From Confluentibacter sediminis (GTDB taxonomy: Bacteria; Bacteroidota; Bacteroidia; Flavobacteriales; Flavobacteriaceae): a stretch of 64,000 bases of DNA. The position numbers were made by a program, and so were the translations under genes. The notes beneath the pieces are model-generated. The model did not search any database. It saw only the letters and a list, made by a program, of their open reading frames with translations, and was not told the origin of the DNA. This document shows, in pieces, positions 47,141 through 56,451 of the stretch (its first letter is position 1; the number at the start of each line of letters is the position of its first letter). Location of the stretch: NCBI RefSeq assembly GCF_003258355.1, contig NZ_QKPO01000003.1, forward strand, positions 310,001 through 374,000, written 5' to 3'.

Positions 47141-47572
47141 GTGACAAAAAAATATAAAGCCAAAGTATCCTACTTATTGCTGATTGTAATATTTGCTTTG
47201 TTTTTCACACCCGCTATTTTGGGAATAATATATAAAGGGATTCATAAAGAATTCTATGTATCAATAGGCATTTTAATATCTAGCTATCTTTTTATTTTAA
47301 TTATGTTTTTGAATACTGATTACCTAATAGAAAACAATGAACTTAAAATTAAATGCGGATTTTTATTCCATAAAAAAATTAACATTATGGAAATTAAAAG
47401 CATTAAAAAAACAAATAGTTTAATATCCTCTCCCGCTCCTTCGTTTGATAGAATTGAAATTACCTATGGTACATCTGATACCATTATCATATCTCCAAAA
47501 GATAAAGTTACTTTTACTAAAGATTTAACTCGGATCAATCATAATATCAAGAATCATATTTCTGAAAATTAA
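47141..47572 (+). CDS. Small membrane protein with bacterial PH domain
   Basis: Protein of 143 residues starting at GTG. Two hydrophobic helices (about 8-30 and 40-60) are followed by a soluble beta-rich domain, TDYLIENNELKIKCGFLFHK then INIMEIKSIKKT and ISPKDKVTFTKDL. This pattern is typical of the bPH_4-type domain in small Bacteroidota membrane proteins. The function of these proteins is not established. It stands alone between nhaD and the GH115 gene. GTG is chosen because no in-frame ATG precedes the first helix, and it is weakly supported. Confidence 0.7.
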   Translation: MTKKYKAKVSYLLLIVIFALFFTPAILGIIYKGIHKEFYVSIGILISSYLFILIMFLNTDYLIENNELKIKCGFLFHKKINIMEIKSIKKTNSLISSPAPSFDRIEITYGTSDTIIISPKDKVTFTKDLTRINHNIKNHISEN

Positions 47573-47786
47573 AATCCTTTTAAAACCCTTATAATAACAT
47601 ATTAATAATTAAAGAAAAAAGAAATTAAAAAGATTTAATAACCGCAAGCATGACCTGAAAAATCAATAACAGTTTTTCACCTCTTTATTTATATTTTTTT
47701 TAAAGTATATGTTTCATAATTGATAGCTTTTTCACATTTATTTAACGCTGTTTGGAACGATTTTTAATATTCTTGTTAGTGCTATA

Positions 47787-47809
47787 AATTTATACTCTTG
47801 GTATAAATT
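47787..47809. promoter_or_regulatory. Palindrome upstream of the GH115 gene, candidate operator
   Basis: Perfect 9-bp arms AATTTATAC and GTATAAATT around TCTTG, centred about 53 bp before the GH115 ATG. Size and position fit a repressor or activator site. No regulator gene is adjacent, and AT-rich palindromes can arise by chance. Confidence 0.4.
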
Positions 47810-47850
47810 ATATAGTCATTATTTTAAACAAAATACCAACTTTTTAAACC

Positions 47851-50712
47851 ATGAGACATTTTTTTATTCTATTACTATTTTCTAACTTATTGCATTCTCA
47901 AATTCAAGTAAGCAATCATGTTAAAAACAAAAAACAATACTTCTCTATTGTTGATGGCGTGTCAACAGCAAAAATCTTATATGATGCTTCAGATTATAAG
48001 TTGATTGAAAAATCAGTAATATTTCTTGCGAGTGATATTGAAAAAGTAACTGGTAAAAAACCTGAGATTTTATCATCAAGTAATCAAGCTACTGGCAATT
48101 TAATTATTATTGGTACCATTGGAAAAAGTGCTATTATTGATAAATTGATAGCTTCTAAAAAGTTAAATGTTGATGCCATTCGGGGACAATGGGAACGTTT
48201 CATTATTCAAACTGTTAAAAACCCATTGCCAAATGTAAAAGAGGCTTTGGTCGTTATTGGTAGTGATAAACGTGGAGCTGCATATGGAACATTTACCATT
48301 TCAGAAAAAATAGGAGTGTCACCTTGGTATTGGTGGGCAGATGTGCCTGCTAAAAAAAGTGATAATCTGTTTATCAAAAAAGAAAAATTCACCTCAAAAG
48401 GCCCCTCAGTAAAATATAGAGGTATTTTTCTTAATGATGAAGCTCCAGCATTAACGGGCTGGGTAGAGAAAACATTTGGTAGTTTTAATCATGAATTTTA
48501 TGAAAAAGTTTTTGAATTGCTTCTACGAAATAAAGCCAATTATTTATGGCCTGCTATGTGGCAACCTAGAGCTTTTGCAGTGGATGACCCTGAAAATGCA
48601 CGCATTGCAGATGAGTATGGTATTGTAATGTCGACGAGTCATCATGAACCCATGATGCGAGCACATGAAGAATGGGGAGCCAATGGTGGAGGTGCCTGGA
48701 ATTATGAAACTAATAAAGAAGGGTTGCAAAAATTTTGGAAAGGTGGTATTGAACGCATGGGCGATTATGAAAGTGTCGTTACAATGGGGATGCGTGGCGA
48801 TGGTGATGAGGCCATGAGTGAAAACACAGCTGTGGACTTGCTGAAAAACATTATTACCGACCAAAGAAAAATCATTGCTGATGTTACTGGAAAACCTGCT
48901 GAAAACACCCCACAGGTTTGGGCTGTTTATAAAGAGGTACAAGATTATTATGATAAGGGCATGCGTGTTAATGATGATATCACTATTCTATTTTGTGACG
49001 ATAACTGGGGGAACATTCGCATTCTGCCTAAAAAAGAAGACTTAAATCATAAAGGTGGTTTTGGTATGTATTATCATTTCGATTTTGTTGGTGGTCCTGT
49101 TTCGTATCGTTGGTTAAACGTCACACAAATTGAGCGTGTTTGGGAACAAATGAACTTAGCTTATGAATGGGGTGTAAAAGACCTATGGATTGTCAATGTT
49201 GGTGACCTAAAACCTATGGAATTACCTATTAGTTTCTTTCTTGATTTTGGTTGGGATGCTGATATGAAAGCATCTGATTTACCAATCTATTATTTAAATT
49301 GGGCAGACCAACAATTTGGAAGTGAATATGCTACAGACATTGCTGAAATATTAGCGTTAAGTACAAAATATAGTTCAAGACGTACTCCTGAAATGCTAAA
49401 ACCAGATACTTATAGTTTAGATAATTATAGAGAAGCTGATAGAATCCTAGAAGCATATTCACAACTTCTTTCAAAAAGCAAAGCCATTTATGATAAACTT
49501 CCCGAAAGTTATAAATCTGCTTATTATCAATTGGTTCATTTCCCCATTGAAGCATTGAGCAATTTAAATGACATGTATATTTCTGCTGGAAAAAACAAAT
49601 TATATGCTGGTCAATATAGAGCTTCAACAAATTTATATGCCGACAAAGTAAAAGAAGCTTTTTTTAAAGATGAAGCACTTGCAAAGTATTATAATGAAAC
49701 ATTAGCAGATGGAAAATGGAATCATTTTATGGATCAAACCCACATTGGGTATACTACTTGGAGCAATCCAACTGTTAATAAAATGCCAGAGATATCATAT
49801 ATACAAACTCCATCTTCAGCAAGACTGGGATACGTGGTTGAGAATGGTGCGGGAACTTCGCGTTTTAGCCGTTCAAATGTCAATAGCAGAAGCTTTTTGC
49901 CATTTGACCCTATAAATGATCAATCCTATTATTTAGAAATTTTTAATATGGGTAGCGATAAGTTAACCTATTCCATACAGGCAAAAGAAGATTGGATAAA
50001 ACTCTCTTCTGAAAAAGGTACTGTAGAATATGAAGAAAAAGTTTTTGTAAGCATCGATTGGAATAAAGCTCCAAAAGGACAAAACTCTGGCGATCTTATA
50101 ATTTCCAGTTCAGGTCAAAAATTTGTAATAAAAGTGCCTATTCGCAACGATTTGATAAATGCTTCTGGTTTTATTGAAAACAATAAAGTAGTATCTATTG
50201 AAGCGGCTCATTTCACCAAAAAAAACGATTCTAAAACTATACATTGGACAGTAGTCCCTAATATGGGAAGAACCGATTCTGCTATCACCATAGAGCCTGC
50301 AAATTCTGAAAGACAAACTCCAAGCAAAATGTCGCCTAGTTTAGAATATGATTTCACTCTTTTTGATGGAAGTGATTTAAAAATAGAAACCTATCTATCT
50401 CCTTCTATAAATTATAAAAAGAATGAAGGTTTAAAATATGCCATCGCTATTGATGATGAACAACCACAAATAATTAATGTGAATGAAGGAGATACAAAAC
50501 CCGACTGGGAATATCCAGATTGGTGGAATAATTCAGTAACTGATCACATTAGAAAAAAACAATCAGAACATAAAGGAATCAAAGCTGGTAAACACACTCT
50601 AAAAATTTGGATGATAGATCCAGGCCTCGTTTTTCAAAAATTTGTAATTGATGCAGGAGGATTAAAACCAAGTTATTTAGGCCCTGAAGAAAGTGTTTAT
50701 TTAAAACCTTAA
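47851..50712 (+). CDS. GH115 alpha-glucuronidase (xylan alpha-1,2-glucuronidase)
   Basis: Exported enzyme of 953 residues that cleaves (4-O-methyl)glucuronic acid side chains from xylan. A short signal peptide (about 1-16) precedes an N-terminal domain with IGVSPWYWWADVP. The catalytic barrel has KYRGIFLNDEAPALTGWV, NYLWPAMWQPRAF, GIVMSTSHHEPMMRAHEEW, TMGMRGDGDEAM, FCDDNWGNIRILP and KDLWIVNVGDLKPMELPISF. All are highly characteristic of GH115, and the length is typical. C-terminal beta domains with HWTVVPNMGRTDSAITIEP follow. It is monocistronic, with a strong terminator after the stop. Released glucuronate could feed the uxuA/SDR pair 13 kb away. No SusC/D is adjacent. Confidence 0.95.
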   Translation: MRHFFILLLFSNLLHSQIQVSNHVKNKKQYFSIVDGVSTAKILYDASDYKLIEKSVIFLASDIEKVTGKKPEILSSSNQATGNLIIIGTIGKSAIIDKLIASKKLNVDAIRGQWERFIIQTVKNPLPNVKEALVVIGSDKRGAAYGTFTISEKIGVSPWYWWADVPAKKSDNLFIKKEKFTSKGPSVKYRGIFLNDEAPALTGWVEKTFGSFNHEFYEKVFELLLRNKANYLWPAMWQPRAFAVDDPENARIADEYGIVMSTSHHEPMMRAHEEWGANGGGAWNYETNKEGLQKFWKGGIERMGDYESVVTMGMRGDGDEAMSENTAVDLLKNIITDQRKIIADVTGKPAENTPQVWAVYKEVQDYYDKGMRVNDDITILFCDDNWGNIRILPKKEDLNHKGGFGMYYHFDFVGGPVSYRWLNVTQIERVWEQMNLAYEWGVKDLWIVNVGDLKPMELPISFFLDFGWDADMKASDLPIYYLNWADQQFGSEYATDIAEILALSTKYSSRRTPEMLKPDTYSLDNYREADRILEAYSQLLSKSKAIYDKLPESYKSAYYQLVHFPIEALSNLNDMYISAGKNKLYAGQYRASTNLYADKVKEAFFKDEALAKYYNETLADGKWNHFMDQTHIGYTTWSNPTVNKMPEISYIQTPSSARLGYVVENGAGTSRFSRSNVNSRSFLPFDPINDQSYYLEIFNMGSDKLTYSIQAKEDWIKLSSEKGTVEYEEKVFVSIDWNKAPKGQNSGDLIISSSGQKFVIKVPIRNDLINASGFIENNKVVSIEAAHFTKKNDSKTIHWTVVPNMGRTDSAITIEPANSERQTPSKMSPSLEYDFTLFDGSDLKIETYLSPSINYKKNEGLKYAIAIDDEQPQIINVNEGDTKPDWEYPDWWNNSVTDHIRKKQSEHKGIKAGKHTLKIWMIDPGLVFQKFVIDAGGLKPSYLGPEESVYLKP

Positions 50713-50732
50713 TTAAAACACATCTTAAATTT

Positions 50733-50783
50733 AAAAACAAAAAACCTCACTGATATTATTATTTAGTGAGGTTTTTTGTTTTT
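50733..50783. terminator. Bidirectional intrinsic terminator after GH115
   Basis: A perfect 19-bp stem: the arm at 50733-50751 (ending ACCTCACT) pairs with 50765-50783 (AGTGAGGT then T-rich) around a 13-nt loop. A-runs on one side and T-runs on the other let it terminate both the GH115 transcript and the converging kinase transcript. Confidence 0.9.
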
Positions 50784-50874
50784 AACATCGGTCTAACTTC
50801 AAACCAAAACCAAATCTTGAGTATTTTTAAAAATCCAAATAGAAAACTATATGAATTTAATAGTTCAAAAAACA

Positions 50875-52224
50875 TTAAAACTCTAAAGTAAACCAAGTTC
50901 CTTTATTAACTTCAGATTTTACAGCTATGGTACCTCCATGCAGCCTCATGATATGCTTGGAAAGACTTAAACCAATTCCGGTTCCTTTTTCTTTGGTAGT
51001 GAAAAAGGGTATAAATATTTTATCAAGTAGGTTAGGTGGAATGCCTGAACCATTGTCTGTTATTTGTAATCTTGTTTTGCTTAAATTTGTTTTTGTTCCA
51101 GATAGTTTTATAATACCATTTGGATTTTCATTTAATGATTGTAAAGAGTTTTTAACAAGATTCACTAATACTTGTATGATTTGTTTTTCGTCAGCAAATA
51201 CCTCTAAATTTTTAGGCTCAATATTTATTTCAAACTTAGTTTTTTCAAATCCAATTTCCTGACTCACCAATATTCTTATTTTTTCAAATAGTGATGAGAC
51301 AATAATCAGGTCTTTTTTAGGACTTGGGATTTTAGTGAGTGTTCTATAAGATTCTACAAAATTCAATAAATCTTTGCCTTGACTCTGTATAATATCCAAC
51401 CCTTTTGCGACATCAACAATATCTTTTTCCTTAATTTCAGATGGAGAAATCAAACCATTTTCAGTTTTACAGAAATCAGATAATGTTTCTGATATTGAGG
51501 TGATTGGTGCAATTGAATTCATTATTTCGTGCGTTAAAACTCTAAATAATTTAACCCATGAGTCTACTTCATTATCATTTAATTCATTGCTTATATTTTG
51601 GATTATTACTAAAAGGAATTTTTCATTATCAATCTTTATTTGAGTTGATTTAATTGTCAGTTTTACGATATCCCTTTCATTATGTAATTCAATTAATTTT
51701 TGATCAAAAGGTTTTAATTGTGATAAAAGGTTAAATAATTTTTCATCTATCCGTTTTAGCTGTTGTATATGCGTTAGCGATTCATAATTAAGTAGTTTTT
51801 TAGACGTTTTATTAGCTAATACAATATGCCCTTTTTCGTTTAAAGTTATAATTCCAATAGTAGCATGTTCTAAAATAGTATGGTAATATTTCTCTTGTGT
51901 TTTATTTTCAATCTTAACTTTTTGGATTAAATGATTCACACGATTTAAACTTTTATGTAATTCTTTTAAAGATTTGTCTTTTGTATAAACGGGGAAATGA
52001 ATGGTAGAATCATCATTCTCTACAGCATTAAAAAAGAAAGCAATTTTACGATTGGTATTATTGAGAAATTTTATTAAGCCTATTACTTGAAATACAATAA
52101 TAATTCCGAGATAGATTGAGAAATCAATCTGTTTTTGCAATACAAAATAAGTAAAACAAAAAACAGCTATTAATAAAAATAGTACTCTTGTTATGATTCT
52201 GAAATAGATATTTTTACTTGCCAT
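50875..52224 (-). CDS. Membrane sensor histidine kinase (NtrY-like), right module
   Basis: Sensor kinase of 449 residues, paralogous to that at 22204-23544. It has two close N-terminal helices (about 8-50), a linker, and a PAS-like domain (~110-215, EHATIGIITLNEKGHIVLAN). The phospho-acceptor is His232 in VLTHEIMNSIAPITS. ATPase motifs are VLVNLVKNSLQSL, DNGSGIPPNL and GTGIGLSLSK. It is transcribed after the response regulator with a 9-bp gap and presumably phosphorylates it. The almost absent periplasmic loop suggests a membrane-borne or intracellular signal, as would suit sensing of membrane stress. That is inference. Confidence 0.93.
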   Translation of the reverse strand: MASKNIYFRIITRVLFLLIAVFCFTYFVLQKQIDFSIYLGIIIVFQVIGLIKFLNNTNRKIAFFFNAVENDDSTIHFPVYTKDKSLKELHKSLNRVNHLIQKVKIENKTQEKYYHTILEHATIGIITLNEKGHIVLANKTSKKLLNYESLTHIQQLKRIDEKLFNLLSQLKPFDQKLIELHNERDIVKLTIKSTQIKIDNEKFLLVIIQNISNELNDNEVDSWVKLFRVLTHEIMNSIAPITSISETLSDFCKTENGLISPSEIKEKDIVDVAKGLDIIQSQGKDLLNFVESYRTLTKIPSPKKDLIIVSSLFEKIRILVSQEIGFEKTKFEINIEPKNLEVFADEKQIIQVLVNLVKNSLQSLNENPNGIIKLSGTKTNLSKTRLQITDNGSGIPPNLLDKIFIPFFTTKEKGTGIGLSLSKHIMRLHGGTIAVKSEVNKGTWFTLEF

Positions 52225-52233
52225 TATTATGCA

Positions 52234-53598
52234 TTATAGTCCATATCGTTTCATTTTATTGTACAATGTTTGCCTTGTAACGCCTAATTGATTAGCAGCC
52301 GCACTAAAATTACCATTATGTTTACTGACGGCATTTTCAATCATGTTTTTTTCCATATCATCTAAGGTGGTATCTAATTCTTTTTGAGATGTTTGAGAAC
52401 GTTGTTTAAACAAAAAATCGTCAGCAGTTAAAATAGAGCCTTCGCTTAATATCACACTACGCTCAACAGTATGTTGCAGCTCTCTTATATTTCCGGGCCA
52501 ATTATAATTAAGTAATTTTTTTTGAGCCGATTTATGGATTTTTAAACCTTTCTTACCATACTTATTGCCATACAGATTTAAAAAATAATCTAGAAGTGAA
52601 ATAATATCATCTTCACGTTCCCTTAAAGGAGGAACTTCTATGTTAATCGTATTTATTCTGTACAGCAAGTCTTCTCTAAACAATCCTTCTTCTACCATCA
52701 AATCAATGTTGCAGTTCGTGGCACAGATTAATCGAATATCTACAGGAATCGCTTTGTTGGAGCCAATCTTAACGATTTCCTTATTTTGAATAACTGCCAG
52801 CAATTTTGCTTGTAATGATAATGGTAAATTCCCAATCTCATCTAAAAATAAAGTGCCTTTATGCGCCGCTTCAAATTTGCCCATTCGTTCTTCATGAGCA
52901 TCTGTAAAAGCGCCTTTCGTATGTCCAAACAATTCACTTTCAAAAAGAGATTCACTTATAGACCCCATATCAATACTCACTAAAACTTCATCGTTTCGTT
53001 TGGAGCATTTATGAATTTCTCTGGCTATAAGTTCTTTTCCAGTTCCGTTTTCACCTGTGATTAAAACGGTAGCATCGGTTTTAGCTACTTTTCTTGTTAC
53101 AGCCAATACATCACGCAGCACTTTAGAATTACCAATAATATACTTATTGTCTTTATTGATAATTTTTGTGAGATGTTTTTCTTTTTGCTTTAATCCAGAT
53201 ACTTCACGACGTGATTTACTTAATTGATAAGCCGCTTGTAAAGTGCCTATTAATTTTTTATTATCCCAAGGTTTTAAAACAAAATCGGTAGCACCTTCCT
53301 TTAAGGCACGGACTGCTAATTCTACATCACCATAAGCGGTAATCATAATCACCGAAATATCAGGGGCTATTTCTTTTATGCATCGTAACCAATAAAAACC
53401 TTCATTGCCATTATTAACGCCCGATGAAAAATTCATATCCAATAAAACGACATCATAATCTTTTAAATCTGTAAAAGATGTAATTTGATTTGGGTTAGAA
53501 ATTGTCACAATAGTCTTATATGATTTTTGAAGTAATAATTCTAAAGCGCTCAATACACTTTTATTATCATCAACAATAAGAATTTTGCCATCTAACAT
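52234..53598 (-). CDS. NtrC-family (sigma54-interacting) response regulator, right module
   Basis: Activator of 454 residues. The receiver domain (1-120) has DDN at 11-13, an acceptor aspartate in YDVVLLDMNF and ITAYGD / LKPWDNKK. The AAA+ domain has Walker A GENGTGKE, contact loop GAFTDA, Walker B TLFLDEIGN and FREDLLYRI. A Fis-type HTH ends it (GNFSAAANQLGVTRQTLYNK). It is divergent from the TolC operon, and a perfect 18-bp inverted repeat lies between them. The expected role is activation of the efflux genes, perhaps with autoregulation. It is similar throughout to the 20868 product, so cross-talk between modules is possible. Confidence 0.95.
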   Translation of the reverse strand: MLDGKILIVDDNKSVLSALELLLQKSYKTIVTISNPNQITSFTDLKDYDVVLLDMNFSSGVNNGNEGFYWLRCIKEIAPDISVIMITAYGDVELAVRALKEGATDFVLKPWDNKKLIGTLQAAYQLSKSRREVSGLKQKEKHLTKIINKDNKYIIGNSKVLRDVLAVTRKVAKTDATVLITGENGTGKELIAREIHKCSKRNDEVLVSIDMGSISESLFESELFGHTKGAFTDAHEERMGKFEAAHKGTLFLDEIGNLPLSLQAKLLAVIQNKEIVKIGSNKAIPVDIRLICATNCNIDLMVEEGLFREDLLYRINTINIEVPPLREREDDIISLLDYFLNLYGNKYGKKGLKIHKSAQKKLLNYNWPGNIRELQHTVERSVILSEGSILTADDFLFKQRSQTSQKELDTTLDDMEKNMIENAVSKHNGNFSAAANQLGVTRQTLYNKMKRYGL

Positions 53599-53646
53599 AT
53601 TAATAGATTTATTTCTAAAATCAAAGCTACTAATTAGAAGTAGAGA

Positions 53647-53685
53647 TTAACAATAAGTGTAAAATATTTTTACACTTATTGTTAA
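53647..53685. promoter_or_regulatory. Perfect 18-bp inverted repeat, probable regulator-binding site
   Basis: The arm TTAACAATAAGTGTAAAA (53647-53664) and its exact complement TTTTACACTTATTGTTAA (53668-53685) surround TAT. It lies in the divergent gap between the regulator (start 53598) and tolC (start 53803), about 75 bp upstream of a weak -24-like element. It is best read as an upstream activating sequence. A terminator role is unlikely between divergent genes. Confidence 0.65.
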
Positions 53686-53758
53686 TAAATTTTACATTTT
53701 TTATAAATAACAATGCCTTTTATTTTGTAACAATCACATTATCAGAATTTTTGTTTTA

Positions 53759-53775
53759 TGGCATATTAATGGTAT
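53759..53775 (+). promoter_or_regulatory. Weak sigma54-like promoter before tolC
   Basis: TGGCAT, then GT where GC is expected after a 10-bp spacer (GG at 53760-53761, GT at 53772-53773), 28-44 bp before the tolC start. The -24 half is good, the -12 half poor. It is offered only because the divergent activator is of the sigma54 class. Confidence 0.25.
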
Positions 53776-53802
53776 ACATAGAAGGAGTTAGAAATATAAA
53801 TA

Positions 53803-55173
53803 ATGAATAAAACATTAGTTGCCTGCCAATTTTTATGCTTTATAATGATTTGTTTTAATGGTTTTTCACAAAAAGACTGGACATTAGATGAATGCATTGC
53901 TTATGCGTTGGAACATAATTTAGGACAGCAAAGTCAAGTATACAATGAGTCTATTGGTAAGGAAAATTGGAATCAGTCCAAGAGAGATATGTTTCCTCAA
54001 ATTTATACTAGCTTACCAAGTTATAATGTGAGTTATGGTAGAACCGTAGATCCTTATACCAACACCATTGTAAACACCAAAAATATATATGGAATAAATG
54101 GTGGCTTATCAACTTCCATTGTTCTTTTTGAATCATTTAAAAAATGGAACGCACTCGCTTATCAAAAAATTCAATTTGAAACAAATAAGCAATCCACAGA
54201 GCAATCCAAATATGATTTGGCTTTCAAAATCATGAATTTGTATAATGATGTCCTTTTTAATGAAGGGGCTTTATCTATTGTAACCGAACAACAATCCATA
54301 AATTTATTACAGTATAAGTTAATTTCATCTCAAGTAGAGTTGGGCATGAAAGCTAAAGCTGATTTATATGAAATTGAAGCTACCGTTAGCTCAGATGAAT
54401 TAAGCGTATTACAAGCTAATAATAGGTTAAAAGAAGCCAAATTAGCATTGATTCAAGAAATGAATTTACCACAAGATGATATAGAATTATTAGCACCTTT
54501 AGAAAATCAATCAATCAACGAATCGTTAACAAATGTAGATGCGGAAAGCTTATTTAACAAAGCCCAGCAGTTTTTACCAACACTTCAAATGGAAAAACTG
54601 AATGTAAAAGCTGCTGAAAAAAACTTAGCTATTACCAAAGCTGCATTTTTCCCTAAAATTACGTTTAACACAGGGATTAGCACTAGCTACTTCCCCAATA
54701 GGTTAGATACTTCTGGCAATGAAATTGAATTTTGGGATCAGACAAAAAGCAACACCTATAAATATATTGGGTTCTCTTTAAACATTCCCATATTTGGCAA
54801 TGGTAGAAATTGGAGTAATACCAAAATTGCTCGAATTAATCTTTTAAAAGCAAATGTAGATTTAGAACAAAAAAAGCAAGTTGTACAGAAAGAAATTCAA
54901 ATGCTAATTCAAAAAAACGAAGCCTTACTCGCCGAAGATAAGCTGAATTCAAAAAAAGTAGAATTAAAAGAATTGACACTTACCATCGCTCAGAAAAAAT
55001 TAAAAAACGGATTAATTACTTTATACGATTTACAGGCTATAAATAATGAGTTTATAAGTGCCAAAATTGACCAATTACGAATGCGAATTCAATTCAATAT
55101 TCAAAAAAAGACATTGGATTTCTATAACGGAACATTCATTTTACCAACCTTAACACAAGTAACAAACAACTAA
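53803..55173 (+). CDS. TolC-family outer-membrane efflux channel
   Basis: Outer-membrane channel subunit of 456 residues. A signal peptide (about 1-22, ending GFSQ) precedes WTLDECIAYALEHN, the usual start of the mature OEP repeat. Two repeats are rich in long amphipathic helices (~100-230 and 270-440), with YGINGGLSTSIVLF and IGFSLNIPIFGNGRNWSN as membrane-strand segments at equivalent positions. It should trimerise and dock to the adaptor encoded one base downstream (55174). It is the first gene of the right efflux operon and the only tolC in the window, so the left module may share it. Confidence 0.94.
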   Translation: MNKTLVACQFLCFIMICFNGFSQKDWTLDECIAYALEHNLGQQSQVYNESIGKENWNQSKRDMFPQIYTSLPSYNVSYGRTVDPYTNTIVNTKNIYGINGGLSTSIVLFESFKKWNALAYQKIQFETNKQSTEQSKYDLAFKIMNLYNDVLFNEGALSIVTEQQSINLLQYKLISSQVELGMKAKADLYEIEATVSSDELSVLQANNRLKEAKLALIQEMNLPQDDIELLAPLENQSINESLTNVDAESLFNKAQQFLPTLQMEKLNVKAAEKNLAITKAAFFPKITFNTGISTSYFPNRLDTSGNEIEFWDQTKSNTYKYIGFSLNIPIFGNGRNWSNTKIARINLLKANVDLEQKKQVVQKEIQMLIQKNEALLAEDKLNSKKVELKELTLTIAQKKLKNGLITLYDLQAINNEFISAKIDQLRMRIQFNIQKKTLDFYNGTFILPTLTQVTNN

Positions 55174-56424
55174 ATGGATACTATATTAGAAAAGAAAAAG
55201 GGCATACGTCCAAAACACGTAGGTATTGCAGCTATTGTTGTCTTAGTTATAATTTTTATTGTGTATCTCGCATTTGGTGATACAGGTTCTTCATTAAAGG
55301 TCGAAAAGGATAAAATCACCATATCTGAGGTTGTTAATGATGAATTCAATGATTATATAAGTATCAGTGGTTCAGTAAACCCCATAACCACCGTGTACTT
55401 AGATGCTTATGAGGGTGGTCGTGTTATGGAAATTCTTATAGAAGAAGGTAGCATGGTAAAAGAAGGCGATGTTATTTTGAAATTAGAAAATAGAGATTTG
55501 TATGGACAGATTTTGGGTAGTGAAAACAATTTAGCTACCAAACAAAATGATTTAAGACAAACACAAATTAATTTTGATTCTAAACGCATTGCAGGTCAAA
55601 GAACGCTTTTAGAATCAGAATATCAATTAAAAAAAGCCAAGCGTAATTATGAACAAAATGAATCCCTTTATAATGAAGAATTAATTGCAAGAGAAGATTA
55701 TCTGCAAGCAAAAGAAAGCTATGAACTTTCTAAGAAAAGTTACGAAGTAAATAAATTCCAAACCGAACAAGATTCACTATTGAGCGTAACAAGTATTATT
55801 GAATTAAGTAGAGACTTGCAGCGTATGAAACAAACATTAAGTATGGAATACGAGCGTATTGACAACTTAAATGTAAAAGCTAGTACAGATGGACAATTGG
55901 GAACTTTAAATGCAGAAATAGGAAAACAAATAGCCAAAGGACAAAACATCGGGCAAATAAATGTACTTACCAATTTTAAAATTGAATCAACCATAGACGA
56001 ACATTATATAGATAGAATTAAAAAAGGATTGTCTGGAACATTTGATAGAGATGGCACTGTCTATCATTTAAATATTAAAAAAGTGTATCCGGATGTTAAG
56101 GAAGGCAAGTTTAAAATTGATATGATATTTGATGATACCAAACCAGAAAATATAAGAACTGGCCAAAGCTATTATATAAAATTACAACTTGGTGCACCAA
56201 CCGAAGCGCTTTTATTGCCACGTGGTGCTTTTTTTCAAAGTACAGGAGGCCAATGGGTATATGTGGTTAATAGCTCAGGAGATTTAGCTATTAAACGCCA
56301 AGTTAAAATAGGAAAACAAAATCCGCAGTATTACGAAATCATTGAAGGGTTGGAACCAGGCGAACAAGTTATTACGTCGAGTTATGACAATTTTGGAGAT
56401 ACCGATAAACTATTGTTAAATTAA
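55174..56424 (+). CDS. Membrane fusion protein / periplasmic adaptor, right module
   Basis: Adaptor of 416 residues whose ATG abuts the tolC stop codon. It has one N-terminal anchor helix (about 15-35). The first lipoyl half has TVYLDAYEGGRVMEILIEEG, a coiled-coil hairpin spans about 105-225, and the second half reads LNVKASTDGQLGTLNAEIGK. The beta-barrel and membrane-proximal end include GLEPGEQVITSSYDNFGD. Domain order and many residues match the left adaptor (19409-20662), pointing to common descent of the two modules. The spacer after its stop resembles the left-array gene spacers. Confidence 0.94.
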   Translation: MDTILEKKKGIRPKHVGIAAIVVLVIIFIVYLAFGDTGSSLKVEKDKITISEVVNDEFNDYISISGSVNPITTVYLDAYEGGRVMEILIEEGSMVKEGDVILKLENRDLYGQILGSENNLATKQNDLRQTQINFDSKRIAGQRTLLESEYQLKKAKRNYEQNESLYNEELIAREDYLQAKESYELSKKSYEVNKFQTEQDSLLSVTSIIELSRDLQRMKQTLSMEYERIDNLNVKASTDGQLGTLNAEIGKQIAKGQNIGQINVLTNFKIESTIDEHYIDRIKKGLSGTFDRDGTVYHLNIKKVYPDVKEGKFKIDMIFDDTKPENIRTGQSYYIKLQLGAPTEALLLPRGAFFQSTGGQWVYVVNSSGDLAIKRQVKIGKQNPQYYEIIEGLEPGEQVITSSYDNFGDTDKLLLN

Positions 56425-56451
56425 TAAAATCAATCAATCAAAAAACGACAT

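Noticed and set aside
23849-50712. A complete polysaccharide utilisation locus
   Set aside because: GH3, GH115 and uxuA are present, but no SusC/SusD pair, ECF/anti-sigma or hybrid regulator is linked to them as in a canonical PUL, and unrelated operons intervene.
53647-53685. Rho-independent terminator
   Set aside because: The hairpin lies between divergent genes with no transcript to end, and its stem is AT-rich, so an operator is the better reading.
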